In this document: positions 33,539-46,600 of the stretch, in pieces
Numbering within the stretch: position 1 is the stretch's first letter
Layout of the letters: each line of letters starts with the position of its first letter
Origin: Stratiolaelaps scimitus
Lineage: Eukaryota > Arthropoda > Arachnida > Mesostigmata > Laelapidae
Assembly: GCA_019614645.1 (NCBI GenBank)
Contig: JABWDB010000002.1
Coordinates: 18,575,501-18,639,500 of the forward strand
Direction of reading: 5' to 3'
DNA length: 64,000 nt
Program-made: the position numbers and the translations under genes
Notes under the pieces: generated by a model
What the model saw: only the letters and a program-made list of their open reading frames with translations
The model's database searches: none
Told to the model about the DNA's origin: nothing

Positions 33539-33728
33539 AACTGCTGCTGCTGCTGCTGATGTCGGCTCACGAATGCACCTCAAATTAATGAAGTTATAGG
33601 CCAACTACTGCTACTACTATATGTACTATTCATACGTGCGTATATGTATGCCCAAAAAGATGTTCTGTCTTCGATGCCGTGTTTGCTTTGTCGTTGGTTG
33701 TTGTTGTTGCTGCTGCTGTTGTTGTTAA
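33539..33728 (+). repeat. CTG and GTT triplet cluster
   Basis: CTG units near 33541-33558 and GTT/CTG units near 33696-33728. Confidence 0.75.
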
Positions 33729-34498
33729 CAAATACAAACACCAAGTGGATGGTACCAGCTACTAATCACTGGCACTGTATCATTTCGTGTTCAATGGGTC
33801 GTCGCCGTCGTCCACTACTGTTTCATGAATTCAATTGCTGGCATCACAGAGCTACAGTACAGTGGCGGCCCAGGAGCTTGCGTACCGTACTGTACGTTCT
33901 ATGGTCAGGGCTGCTAGTTTTGCTAGGCTAGGCTAGTCTAACCATCGGATGGGCGAGGGTCGTTGAAGCAGGGAGGAAAAGGAGAGCCAACGCCCACCCC
34001 ACCATGAAGCCCAGCCAAAGAAGGGGACGGGGGGTACAGAGGGGCCCCTGAGGAACCCCGAACACCACGTTTGTGACCTGTGTGCCCCTGCTGTTGGGAG
34101 ATACGATATCCCTCTCCACGACCCAACAAAGGTTGAAGATGAGAGGTCTGTGCTGCAATGAAGATCGGGCGGGGGCGCGCCCGAAGAGGCCCGGTCGGGT
34201 GCCGAGAGGGCCATGGTTGGGGGTTCGTTGAAGGAGACTGCGAGGTGTATGCCCTGCTCTGGTCCGCCCTGCTGTTTTGTTCCCGCTTGGGGGGCCAAAT
34301 GTGGCCTTGAACCCTGCATGAACTGAGCACTGTGAGCCATAGCCGGGAGTAGCTCATCAGCAAGCGGCCACCACCCTCTCTTTGGCCACAGTAGAATAGG
34401 CTACTGCATGGTGCCTTCTAGTATAGCAGCACCGTGGCGGATGGACAAACCCGGCGAAGAAGTGGCCTAGCGGTACTGCCTACATTTACACCGGACAT

Positions 34499-34559
34499 TT
34501 ATATATATATATACACATACATACATATACATACATATACATATATATATATATATATT
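34499..34559 (+). repeat. Compound AT / ACAT microsatellite
   Basis: AT runs at both ends with ACAT tetranucleotides between. Confidence 0.9.
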
Positions 34560-34928
34560 TCGTATAGGCCATTCATGGTGATGGTGGCATTCAGCTCTTT
34601 GTGTTTGGCAATGATGCGCACATATCTGCCGGACAATCGAGCAGAGATTTGACGTCGCCTTGGTCAGGGTGCTGCATCGCTCTTCAATAGACGAATAAGA
34701 GAGTCGTCATACCAGGGTTCCACGTGTGGGGACAGACAAGTTGAGCGCTGCGTTCGTGCTCCGGCTGGCCTTCAATCGGTTGGGTGGGGTGGAATTAAGT
34801 GAGATAGAGTGTGCGCGGAGGTGCGCGAGTTCAGCACTCACCGATTTCGAATTGCCGATCACTATCGCAGATAAGCGTTCACTGTTCACGCGGGAGGCAG
34901 TCTGCTGCGAAATTACACCGGAGCCAAA

Positions 34929-35023
34929 TGAACATCACGAGGGAAGATCGGGTATGCCTCAAGGATCGCATAGCAGAAATACTCAGTCAGCTGCTTAATC
35001 CCATTCCGTTGCAGATACGTCGG
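34929..35023 (+). CDS. Candidate short first exon (unassigned)
   Basis: An ATG at 34929 opens a frame reading MNITREDRVCLKDRIAEILS, followed by QLLNPIPLQIRR. The frame reaches a consensus-like donor CG/GTGAGT at about 35024 just before an in-frame stop. The segment is non-repetitive and looks helical. The start context is poor (C at -3) and no downstream exon was found. Confidence 0.15.
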
Positions 35024-37488
35024 TGAGTAGATTGAACCAGTGACTTCATGCTGATATTATTAATACTTGAATAAATGGATGCCGACGCGTTCATATGATG
35101 TCAGATGATGATGCAGTTGCTGCAGTTGAATTCCTTCCATGAATATTATCATTGTTATTTTAACGAACTCAAACAGAAACACGTTTACACGAGGTGACGT
35201 TAGTCAGAGCAGCGGGACGACACTCGCATGAAATTTACTACGCACTCGCATGGAGATTTGTTGTTGCCTTGGAACTTTTCTTGAGGTGGTGCCAAAAAAG
35301 TGTTAGCAAAGTGAGCTTCCAAAGACGCCTTGAGGGGCGACACCAGATGGGGCTGATCTGCCCATCGAGACAACCACGTTTCGAGAGCAGTCTGGCAAGT
35401 GGTGGTGTACTCGTCCGCGGGCGCTGAGACTTATTCAGCCTGTGTAGTTCCTTTTTTTTTTCTATTTATCCGCGAATTCTATTGAAAAGAGCCTCTCGTT
35501 CGCTCGACGCCGGAATTGCGAGCAACCCCGTCTCTCGCCTGTCATTCTGCGTCTCGCAAGAAGTCTACCCCGATCATGTGGAAAGCGACTAGAAGCGTAT
35601 TTGGCGGGCACCATGCGGCAGAAAGCTAGCACAATGAATATTGCAAATGGGAGCGGACCTTATTCAACGTAACTTACAAAGCTCGACGTTGAACGGGGTG
35701 AAGTCCGGCTGATGTCTTGACATATACTCGTCATTCATGTCGAGCACAATTTTTCTTCAAACGTTCCCTCCATTATTCAGTGTTATTACAGAATGATATT
35801 TAATGATGTCCACTGTCGTCGGGTTTCGTACGTGCCTAAAAGGTATGGGTGTGAGGTATGGGAATGGGTGAAAAATTCGCGCTGTACGATTCGGGAATAC
35901 ATGAGCCATGGATGACTTGCTTCGTCGCTGTCGAGCTGCAGCACGAATGCATGGAATCGGTTGACTTACGGGAAGCATCCAGGCCCATCTTGGACCCCGA
36001 CGATAACCTCAGCGACGAAGGACTGAATGATTATCGGCCATTGCCCAGGGGTACTAATATCTACGCTTTCAGGTGTCATTATTAGGCGATTCTGGCAAAA
36101 AAACAACACGATCTGCCGCCTCTCTCTTGTTTGCTCCAATTTTCGAGCTGATATCAACGGTGATGATCTAGGATAAGCACTCACGAGAGTGACTAGACTC
36201 GGTGAGAGTGAATCGTTGCTCACTGGCTCGAATCGATGAGGCTACGATGGACGATGAATAACTCACTGATGAAAATCGGATTAATCCAATCTCGATGACA
36301 CCTGTGATAGGCTCAGGGTTCTTAGCGCACGAGCTGAAGCTCAGCACACAAGTCATTCACGGACTGACAAACTGTCAATATACGGCCTTTACGAGAAACT
36401 AAGGGGGACTCAGGATGCTGTTTGGCGTCAGGTAGAAAGTGACCTAGAGAGAGAAACTTAGTGTATGAATCGTTAATGGCGGGCATCAACAAAGGCCGAT
36501 CAAACACAGGTCGATATCATGTTCTTGCGACCAATCGATGCTAGCACGACGTCGAACATTCGTGCCATGTGCAGCAGTTGATGCGGTCCTTGCGCGGTTT
36601 CCGAGGAGATCTGATCAGTACGTCAAGTCGATGAGTGTACTTAACGCAGATGTGAAAATTACGATACGTGGCGTACCTCTACGAATGTCGTTCCCGAGCC
36701 GAGGTTGTGTATAAGGACAACCCGCATCACCCAGATGTCTTTAGGTGCTCGACAGAGGGACGTCTATTGTTGGTTTAATGGTTTCTCGAGTCGCCGAGCC
36801 GGTCCAGAGAGACAAACGATTTGGCGATCTCTCAGTGCGATCTCGCCTCTGCCTCTCTACCTGGCCGAGATCTCTTCGCTCAAATTTGCGTTTGGCGCGG
36901 AGAGGGCTGGAGTGGACTGGAGACACGTTAAAGCCAAAACAATATCACAGCAATCGGCTGTTGCCTGCAGCTGCTACTGCTGCTGCTCAGTGTTAGCCAT
37001 TCATAAACGAACTCAACTCAAGTGTGTCAACATCGCAATGTTGGTACCTTCATGCTGCTGCTGCTCCTGCTGGCTACGTTCAGCTGAAGAATTATAATAG
37101 ATCCAATTGCTTTGGTGTTCATTGCGGCCAGTTTACCCAAGCGTCGTCCCGCTGAATGGCCTGCCACGATCTCGTATAATACAATGATAACTCATTACAA
37201 TAATATGTCATAGGAGCTCCTGCTCGAACGGCGAACACTGCTCGTCGTTCGCCTGTTCATTACGCGTTTGGCCAAGAACAATGCCGCTTGGTGTCACCAG
37301 TATCGTTATTGCTGCTTGATTAATGCTTAACAACCGGTGTTCGTTCGCAGCCATTCGTTGTCACACGCGTATTCGAACGCACAATGAATCCCCGCCATCT
37401 CTCTCCCTAGCTGTCTGCGTCGTTCCGGAGAGCCGGCCATGTCGACCCGACGCAGCGAGCTCAAGCGACACCGACAATGACTCTAGGG

Positions 37489-37547
37489 ATATATATATAT
37501 ATATATATTAGAGAGAGACAGCGAGAGAGAGAGAGAGAGAGAGAGAA
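37489..37547 (+). repeat. Compound TA-GA microsatellite
   Basis: About 21 bases of TA followed by about 38 bases of mostly GA. Confidence 0.9.
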
Positions 37548-38102
37548 AACAGAGGAGCTGGCATCAGAGCGAAAAAGCGCCATGTGACATACGAAAATAG
37601 CATTCGTTCACCTCCCCATTTAGCCGTTCAAGCTGCTCGAGGGATCATCTGCTAAATTTAGATACGTGCAAGGATGTGGACCGGCGTGCTGTGTCTAATA
37701 TCGCTAGATGACATAGCATCGAGCGCTGAATACAGTGTACAGAGTATCATCGGTGGAGGATCCGCGCCATTTTCATTGGCACACTGCGAAGTGTCGCTGT
37801 GTGTGTGTGTGTGTTTATATTCGTCAATGTGTTCTCATGGTTTCGCCATTGCGATTCGATACAAGTATGATATTTGGGATTGTGCTTATTTTCTATGTCG
37901 CCATTTCTTACTTGGAAGGGATTCGCCACCGTGGAGGGCGCCCTGTCGCTCTGCTGTCTATATTTACCGAGTGTTCGCGGAATAGCGAGCGTGCGCCCGC
38001 GCTGAATGGGAGCGGGACGGGGTGCGCTTGCGTTGTTCTGAAGTCGTGCGCTTCACGTCGGCCACGGAGAAAGATGGATATAAGACCTGGCAAACATTGG
38101 CG

Positions 38103-38140
38103 TAATAATAATAATAATAACAATAATTATAATAGTAATT
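38103..38140 (+). repeat. ATA/ATT trinucleotide microsatellite
   Basis: AAT units with C and T interruptions. Confidence 0.8.
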
Positions 38141-41100
38141 CTTTTACAGTGTCTTGTCGTTTGCGCTACAACATCACCGTTTCGTTGGGAGCAAACGGAA
38201 TCTCGATTCGTATGCTGGCTGCCGCGGCGTCGAGCGCCGGCAAGTCGCAATCGGCTGTTGGTAAACGATTAGGCCACGCTAGCTTACGAACCTTGCGGCA
38301 AACGCCGAAACACCAAATTCAACGGTAGTCACGCTGCTATCTCTCTCTCTCTCTCTCTCATTCGTTTTCTCTCGGTATCGTCGTCTTTGAGTTCTCAGCG
38401 TACTTTGTTTGTCGCCGCTCTCGAGGTCACCATCTCTCTTTCTCTCTCTCTGTCTCTCACGTGCACACCAAACCACCGCACGAGATGCAAACTTCTACTC
38501 TATACCGCGCTACGCTCATCGCTAACGGCCGTGTCCACTAACGAGACCGCTCGACGGTGCCGCCGCTACTGCTGCTGCTGCTGCTCAAATTGCATTCAGC
38601 CCAATCTGCGGCTGCGCGGGGCGCTTCGCAGCGGCGTGCCCGTCAACCAGCGACGTCGTAACTCTGAGCGACGCTCGAAAAGACGACGATGGCGGCGGCG
38701 GCGGAGCCCGTTTCCAAAGCAGTGGTGCAAATGCTGCGGTGCGTGAATACGCCTATGGGTGTCGGGACCGAGCGCGAACTCAACAAACGACCTTGCGCTC
38801 GTCGCTTTTGCTCGGCAGGCCACGAGAGGTCGGAGATGAATTGTTCTTCCTTCTGCTGGCGATACACGCGAGCGTGAAGGTCACACAGACCACGTCCATA
38901 GACGGTTAGTCAGTCGCGATGGCGACGACAGCAACGGCCCCGATAGCGGCCCCGGCGGAGGCGGCTTGAGTATACGCAGCACACAGCAGACTATTGGCGT
39001 TGCCCCTGCTGTTGAGGCAGCAGCAGCAAATGCCATTTGACGCACTGGACACTGCAGTTGCAGTCAGACAGACAACACGCACATTGGCTGGTTGCCGCTC
39101 TTGGACGACTAGGAGAGCTGGCGCGTGCCGTGGCTATTCAGTGCATCCGTCAGTATGTGTGAACTATAATATACTATGTATTATTCTATCATGCATCGCC
39201 ACGTGTCCTGGCCCATTTGCTGAACGGGTGGAATGTTACCCTTATATAGGCGGTATGTTATACATATAGGCGATTCGTTCGCGCGCTCTAACGAAATCGG
39301 CCAGGTCGGCCGTCATTTGAAGCAAAGAAGAGCGGGATAGAGATCAAACAGTCTTGTTGATCACGAAAAGTTTATCAGTACTGATCGTTTTCGATGAAGT
39401 AACCCAACATATAAGAATAATAGAATGTCTAATTATTATGCTAACATAAAAATAATAGTCGTCACTCACGTGTCCTTTGGTGTGAATTGGCCTTGAGACA
39501 CTTTTTGTCCTTCACGGCTGTCTATCCTCGAATACGATGTAGCCTTCTTCGAATTCTACGATATATAACTAAGCAGTCGTTATAGCAGCTCTGACTGCGT
39601 GATTCTCATTGGGATTACATTTTATGCTTTTTTTTTAATTATTTAGATTCAGGGAGAAGGTCTGTAGTTGACTCTCATGTAAGTGTAGTCCATAGCTGCG
39701 TTTGAACTTTCAACCATCCGTGATGATAAACGCACAGGTGATGTTCCTAGCTGTACATAAATCTTCTATTAGTGACAAGCAGGCTCCGACAACAATCTTA
39801 CATAATAATAATCCGTTCGCTTTGCTGCGTATTATTAAATTTCTGCAAATTATAGACTATCGCAATAAACACGACAGGATTCGACGAGGCAGATTTTCCG
39901 CTAGCCGTATGTAGGGTATTCAGGCTTCCCCGAAGAATTGCACTGCGCTGCTGTATCTGCCATCCTGTCCTCAGCTTGACCCAGCGGCGGCAGTCACCAG
40001 TGTCCTGTAAATGAGGCCGCCTTTAGCACCTTGGGAAAACTCAGTGGATTGTTATCCTTTGACCGTCGTTGCAACCAGTCGTGGGAGTTTCTCTTCGTAA
40101 CGATAACAGCCTTGTTCGAACAGACCCATGCATCTCCACGTGGCCTATAAGCACTTCGGCTCTGATGATTTGATGTAACTCCCTATAAGTTTTTCAACGT
40201 TCCTGCACCCCCGCTCTGGCAGGCATGTGCTAAGCTACCTCCGGGCCATCGTCTTAGGCCTAGCTAGCCTCAAGAAAGGAACTTTCTTCATGCATAAGTA
40301 CACAGGTTTCTTACCGGAATTGCACAACCGCGGAGGAACCAGCGGCCCGCGTCGTACACTGGTAGACACCGTTTGCTCAAGATTGCAGTCCCACACGATG
40401 GGTGAAGCCTATCGTCTGTCTCAGTGGATCGATTCAGAACTTACCTGAAGTAATCCTCAAGCAGCAGCATCGCAAGGCCACGTTACGTGCCGCAACACTA
40501 TGCTGTAGTGTGAGGATTTGGTGTTCTCCGTGCGTAATGAAAAACAAGCTGCGATGGGTTGATGTCCAGCCAAAATCAATGCTTTACTCAAGTTATTATT
40601 TAGAATACTACTATTGACACTGGATTGCGATGCAGGTCAGAGGTGTGGTACTCTCGTCCAAGAAGAATAACATTGGAGACAGAGCATGGTGTTAAGTGGC
40701 AGTGGTCGTCATGCTCAAACCGTCCAAAGGGGCTGACGGCCGAGTCATCATCGGATGGTCAACATCTATGCAGCTTCGCCAACAGAATGGGTCCTATTGT
40801 CATCGAAAAGTAGCTGCAAGTCCTTCAGATCAACTCAGGTCCATGATGCCGAGAAAATGCAGGTCATCTGATACAGCAGCAGGTGCAATTGCCGATATTA
40901 GTAAGGATGAATATCAATGCGCCAGTTGCCTGCTCGCCTCTGGCTGAGTTGATCTTCTCTGCTACGTGACACACCAGCTAGCCGCAAGTGCCTCTCTTTA
41001 TCTCTTTATCTTTGGCACTATATCAATTTTGTCTTGTTTGCTCACAGAAGCAACAGCGTTGCCAGCACCAAGTCGCATCCATATTATCCCAAAATGTCTA

Positions 41101-42337
41101 AAATATACAAATAGGAATACACCATCTGAACATGAACATTTGGTTGCCACGAACTGCGCGGGCATGCCAGCACAGAGCGGGCGGACCGTATCTGAACGGA
41201 CCGTTCGATATAGCATCTCTGACTAAGACGAACTCAACCTTGATTGGGCGCGATGCTCCCGCAGTTTGGCGCGGGCCCACTACCGCTGTTGCCGCCGATC
41301 GCCGACGAACACTAACTCTTATTGCGTTTGACGGACTTGCACTTGGCACCGGCCGCAGCGTCACAGCCGATTGCTTCGTCTCTTAACCAACATTTCCTCA
41401 CTGCTATCACTATTTCTAGGTACTCCCTCCAGAGTACTCTTCAGTCCGAAGACCTCCATAGCCCTTAGCACCCGCTCGAACAAACGCCCGGGCCGCCCGC
41501 CCCCAGTGTGACTTCTTTGTCCTCGATGGCCGCCGTCCTTCGTATTCTCAGGGCCGACTGCGCCGCTGGACTAAACAGTTCGGGTCGTCGCGTTCAACTT
41601 CTCACACTGCCAATGACGAGTAGTGGACGACGCGGCTGATCAGCAGTGGGTGTCGATTTGTTGCTAATGTTGAACTTGTTGTTGTTGTACTCGATATCGG
41701 TAGTATCGACATCGTTGTGCCTTTTGCGAGCGCACATTTCGAGAAATAGAACACTTTCTCCGACCGGACAGTTAAGAAGCAATAGCAGCAACAGCAACAG
41801 AAGTTCACGCTGGGTAAGCCGGTACGGCGATTGTGACGGCGGCGGCTTCCATAATAGTTGACGCTCGAGTAATCAGAACAACAACAACAAAAATAAGGAA
41901 TCGTGGGAAGTGACAACAGGAGAGAATGGAGTGATAAGGGAATATAAGATACATGAATGCGGTTAAGAATTGTAATTCATACAATCAAATGCTACCGATA
42001 TTGTGCCATAAAAGCCGTAACCGCTGGCTGATCTATGGGGAGTGTTTGATCAACGGCCTATGATAGGCCTTTACAATGCTGTTGTTGTTGTTGTTGTTAG
42101 GTGACATTGAATCACTTGACGGGTGTGTGTTTGTGTCTGTACTTTGTGGTTTGTGTCTGTCTTGGAACTTGTGTCTCTTTTGCAAAATTAATAGTAAATA
42201 TGAAAAGTAATAACTGTATCGATAAATATGCAAGTAAATACCGCATCCATTCGGGATACATGGTATGGAATTCAAAACGATGACACCATTGTTCCAAGTT
42301 CCCTGCGTTACCCCTATATATATTTTTTTGTTTAATG

Positions 42338-42340
<3 letters not shown>

Positions 42341-42386
<46 letters not shown>
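42341..42386 (+). repeat. (TA)23 microsatellite
   Basis: Pure TA repeat of about 46 bases. Confidence 0.92.
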
Positions 42387-42391
<5 letters not shown>

Positions 42392-43777
42392 TCTTGACGT
42401 TGCTTCCAAAACAATGTCTTGCAGCTCACCTCATGACCTCACTAATTATGCTTTCCACTGAATCAAAAAGTAAACACACACACGCGTGTACACGCCGATC
42501 GTCGTACGCAACTCTCTCGATAACCTATACTCCACTATATAATCGTCAAAGTAAAATATTCTCAGCATTCAAACGAATTCGAATCGAACACCCTCCATCG
42601 CGTTCGCTAGGTCAGCTTTTCGAGGGGGTCCTTTTCCTAAAGATTTCCCATCGCGTAGTTTCTCCCTCGTTTCACACGCAGAGCCCCTACAGCCGCCGCC
42701 GCTACCACCACCACCATCACCACTCGCCTCTTCGTTGTCAGTGCATATGTATGTGCACAGCGTGGTACTTCCACTCACTCGTATGTGATCCTAACCGTAT
42801 GTCGGCCGATAGCGCGCACCAAACTACGAGATTCTGCCAGGACGACGACGGCGGCGGCGGCGGCTGCCGCTGCTTCTTGTTCTAGCGCTGCCTGCTCATC
42901 TGCGATTTGCGAGGCCATGAATACGCAAACGTTATGTAATGCAATGCTCAACGCACCTTTCTCCGGCTCTTCTCAGCCGTTTGCCCCTCACGGTTGTATG
43001 CCTCGGCCGGCTACTCATCCGCCTCACGCAGATAGAATCGTTGGCTGGCTGGCTGGCTTAAGTCTCGAGAAGGAGCATCCCCCCCATCCCCCTCTCTAAA
43101 GCCCGCGTTTGGCCTGCTCTCCTTGCTCCTACAGTGGCCTGCCACGCTACTATAGCAGTCTAGCACGACTACAACTACTGCTACCGCCACCACCGCCACT
43201 ACTACTACTACCACTACTACTTGGCTCGCTGTTCCTTAGCCATCCTTCCCTTGCTGAGGTCCCTGCTTCTCTGCCGCATTGGTGCTCCTCGCTGCTCCTG
43301 TCTTTCAAGGAGAACAAGACGTGATCTGCTCGCGACGTGTGGCTGTTACCCGGTTAGGCCTTCGCGCGCTTGCCGCTGTTGTACTTTCGCTGTTTCGTTC
43401 CAACCCCCAACTCCGCTGGCCCTGCTGCAAAAGCCGCCCTGCTCCTTAACTCCTTAGCCTTTCCCCTAGTGGTAGTCTCGTTTCGCCAGGCTGTCGCGTT
43501 TCCACCGTCTCAGCTCGAGCCGACAGAAGAGGTTTAGCGAGCAAGGCATGTGTATCCTTACTATCACTGCTGCTGTTGCGACTCCAGCTCTTCGAGCCCC
43601 TCCAATGCTCCAAGTTGTACGTGGATATCCAGCTTCCGCTCGCTATTCCCGACAGACCCCCAGGTTATCTCGCTTGTTTTCTGACTTTGTTCGAGTTTGT
43701 TCAGATCGCCGACTAGAGGCGGAGTGAACTGCTCGCAGACTCGATGGCCCTGCCGTTCCCTCTGTGGATCTGTGTCT

Positions 43778-43809
43778 CGCGCGCGCGCGCGCGCTCTCTC
43801 TCTCTCTCA
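43778..43809 (+). repeat. (CG)8 tract joined to a (CT)7 tract
   Basis: Seventeen bases of alternating C and G at 43778-43794, directly followed by alternating T and C to 43809. Alternating CG is the strongest Z-DNA former, and the adjoining pyrimidine run can form triplex. Confidence 0.9.
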
Positions 43810-43918
43810 GACTCCTCGTGTTCGTTGCTTCGCGCTGTAAATGCTCCATGCAGCTCTGCGGAAACCGAGTCCGTCAGTTGGTCGACCGGCTAGTCTCCTT
43901 TTACGCGCAGCACATGAC

Positions 43919-43950
43919 AGCAGCAGCAGCAGCAACAGCGGCGGCGGCGG
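43919..43950 (+). repeat. CAG/CGG triplet tract
   Basis: CAG units followed by GGC units. Confidence 0.8.
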
Positions 43951-44120
43951 CAGTCATTTTCCAAGTGGAACAGCGGCGATGGCGGTGTATTTGCTGCTGG
44001 CTGATGCTGGCCATGTTGCTGTTGTTGTTACCGTCTACGGATCAGCACTCCTCGTCTCCGGTGGGCTCCGTCCGCCCTGACGCCGTCTAGCCGTCGCCGT
44101 CTGTATGCTTGTCTGTCCTT

Positions 44121-44124
<4 letters not shown>

Positions 44125-44159
<35 letters not shown>

Positions 44160-44165
44160 CTCTCT
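44125..44165 (+). repeat. (CT)n microsatellite
   Basis: About 15 CT units plus an imperfect continuation. Confidence 0.9.
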
Positions 44166-46544
44166 CCCATGAGAACGTAAACAGGTCGATCGGGCTTTCC
44201 CAGGCTGACGAAGGCAGGCAGCTGTTGGTATTGAGGGCAGCGGCTGCTACGCCGACGTCGCAACAGCAGCAGCCACCGTAACGAAGCTTCCAGCATACAC
44301 GAAGTAGTGGCAGCTTCAGCAACGGCAGTTGCTAGGCTAGGTTCGATGGAATAGTAATACTAGTTTTCAGTAGGAATAGTAATGGTTATTACATTGGAAC
44401 TACCAGCAGCAGCAGCAGCTGCTGGCGATGCGAGGCGGTGCGCGCCATCGAAGCGATGATCATGATTTAACTGGCTAGTTTCAGCCAGTCATCGAGTCGG
44501 CCAACTTTTGTTTCGTCTGGTGTAGGACCCCAGTATCGTTGAAGGGGGCCAAGGTAGGGTCTACATCGGTCTACATGCCCCCGCAGACGCTATTCACTGA
44601 GAGCTCCCGCACTCCGCCGGTGGCCTACGTTCGCCTAACGATACCTCTAACGATACAGCTATCCATCCAACTGTCTATGACAGCAGCGTAGCAACTCCAC
44701 TGTTTCCAGCGGGCTCCATAGAGGGCGCTCGGGGTCATTGGAAAACGGGGTCCTGATCTACAAATAGCACCGGCCGCTCGACCGGCTGGGTCCCGCCGTG
44801 CGAGGCGGCTTTCAACCGGCAACCGGCGTGCCTAAGCGATAACGCACGAAGCGGCAATGAGACGTGGTCGCACCTACGATCGTGTTTGTGTCCGTTTTGT
44901 GTGACGAGCCCCACGCTGACCCGCGTTTGTTCTTGTTCTTGTTCCCGTAGCCGATTCTTTGGTCGGTAACGAACGAAAGAACGCCGGTACTTCGGTTGAG
45001 GTGGGAGAAGAAATAGATTGTGTGAGAACATAGGAACGTTGCCAATCTTCGCAAGTTTGTTGTCGTCGTTGTTGAACTCTGCTCGTCGCTTGTCCTCGTC
45101 TTTCTAGTTGGTTGCGTCTAAACATATCACACAATTACACAGTTCCTCTCTCTCTCGATTTCTCTGTAACTCTAATGTGGTCCATAAAGTTTCATCCATC
45201 TGGGAGATAACGAATGACAAGACAGAGTAACGGAACAAGTCACTAACTTACTTTTTGCAAAACGGTTTTGATCCAGCAAATAGTCTCATACGAAACAGAC
45301 AATCCTTATAGCAAGTTAAAGTTGTTTGCCGTATGCCCCTATGCGTAGCTTGTCCTTGGCTCAATGTAACTGTAACTGTTAGATTGCTATTGTCGTAACT
45401 ATTAAGGCAGCCATCCCTCTATCAACAACGATTTCACTAACACATCGGCATGGGTGGTCGAATGCAGCAGACTCGATTCTGAGCTTGGTGACTCGTCGCT
45501 TTGCAAGCAGAATCGACAGATGATTCATAGCTGTGGATCTCCCCATCGGCGTCGGCGTGATGATGCCTAAGACGCCTAGTTGGAACCGAACACGACTCCT
45601 CTTTATCTAGCAGCGTTAAGTTTGCGCTACGCAGGTCATGGGAGTGACTAAGGAGTAGAAACATGCTAGTGGATTCATTTAAGTCAATGAATGTATTATT
45701 TCTGTATATTTCTGTTAGATTTTTTCCATCTTTTTATCATTTACTGTCGATCAAATGGACTTTCCGGTCAACGGTTCAAAGCCATGTCATCCTCGAGAAC
45801 AATTCGAGTGTTCGGGTATCAAGCCTTTAACTGACAGAGTTGCCCTAACAGCTGAGACATCTTGATCAGTCAAGCAAAAACACACACTGCCAATGCTTGC
45901 GGGACTTGTGCATCCGTCGACAATGCGACCGTGTTGCCAGCCGCCGTAGGGGGTTGAATCATATTCGCATCTGCAGGGGCTCAGAAACCTCGGCGTCGCT
46001 CGTTTCGACATACGAAACATATGGCAGCACATGATGCACCTGACTGGGGCACTCGTACCTCTTACCACATTGGCTACAGAGTAAACCAGAGCTACCGCTG
46101 TTCACCACCAGAAGTAACGAGCAGCGGGCGAGGGGGACACTATTCCTGAGGGAATGGCGGGTCAGGGAGGCACATTATGCGTTGTACACACCCTCGAAAC
46201 ACAGGAAGCGCACGCGTCATGCCCTCGAGTACGCTCAGTTGTGTGATCTTCTGATGTCACCTCTATCGCACAGGATTTGTGCTGTACCTCGATGCAAGTG
46301 CCGAAGCAGTCCCTTCCGTGTCTCGTTCCGTGACCCGAGCTTAGCTTTGTCTCGAAGAGGACACCACTTAGTACACGCTGAAAACACCTGTCACCCGAGT
46401 ATCGTTCTGCTCACGTGTGTCTTCCGCATCTGAACACGGTCACGTCGTAGAGAGTGACTGAGAGTCAGCTCCGGAGGAGCTCAGTGTTTTTATCTTAGTC
46501 CGTTTCAACGCCTGCCTATTTGCCCGCCGTAGCCTTTAGCTCAG

Positions 46545-46600
46545 ATCGATGATGATGATGCTGCTGCTACTGCTACTGCTGCTGTTGTTGTTGTCGTCAT
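46545..46600 (+). repeat. GAT-CTG-GTT-TCA compound triplet tract
   Basis: Successive blocks of different trinucleotides with no open frame beyond the repeats. Confidence 0.75.

Larger units (their letters stand above)
27495..34928. other. Gene-free stretch
   Basis: No gene recognised. Microsatellites are listed separately. A plus-strand frame near 29.69 kb reads MALNFYDAKLVPILSRLRQM, distantly reminiscent of a GST N-terminus but too short to call. The 31.3-33.4 kb part is GC-rich with Pro/Arg-biased chance frames. Confidence 0.45.
35024..40444. other. Gene-free stretch
   Basis: No gene recognised. A plus-strand open frame at 35858-36085 has a protein-like end (DPDDNLSDEGLNDYRPLPRG) but no homolog is recognised. 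Microsatellites at 37.49-37.55, 37.80, 38.10 and 38.34 kb. Confidence 0.4.

Noticed and set aside
40445..40470. Consensus donor CAG/GTAAGT on the minus strand
   Set aside because: Only a nine-residue frame precedes it and no other evidence supports an exon; such hexamers are expected by chance many times in this window.
40966..41226. Secreted-protein-like frame on the plus strand
   Set aside because: It begins at GTG with no methionine before the hydrophobic stretch and no acceptor site that would supply one.
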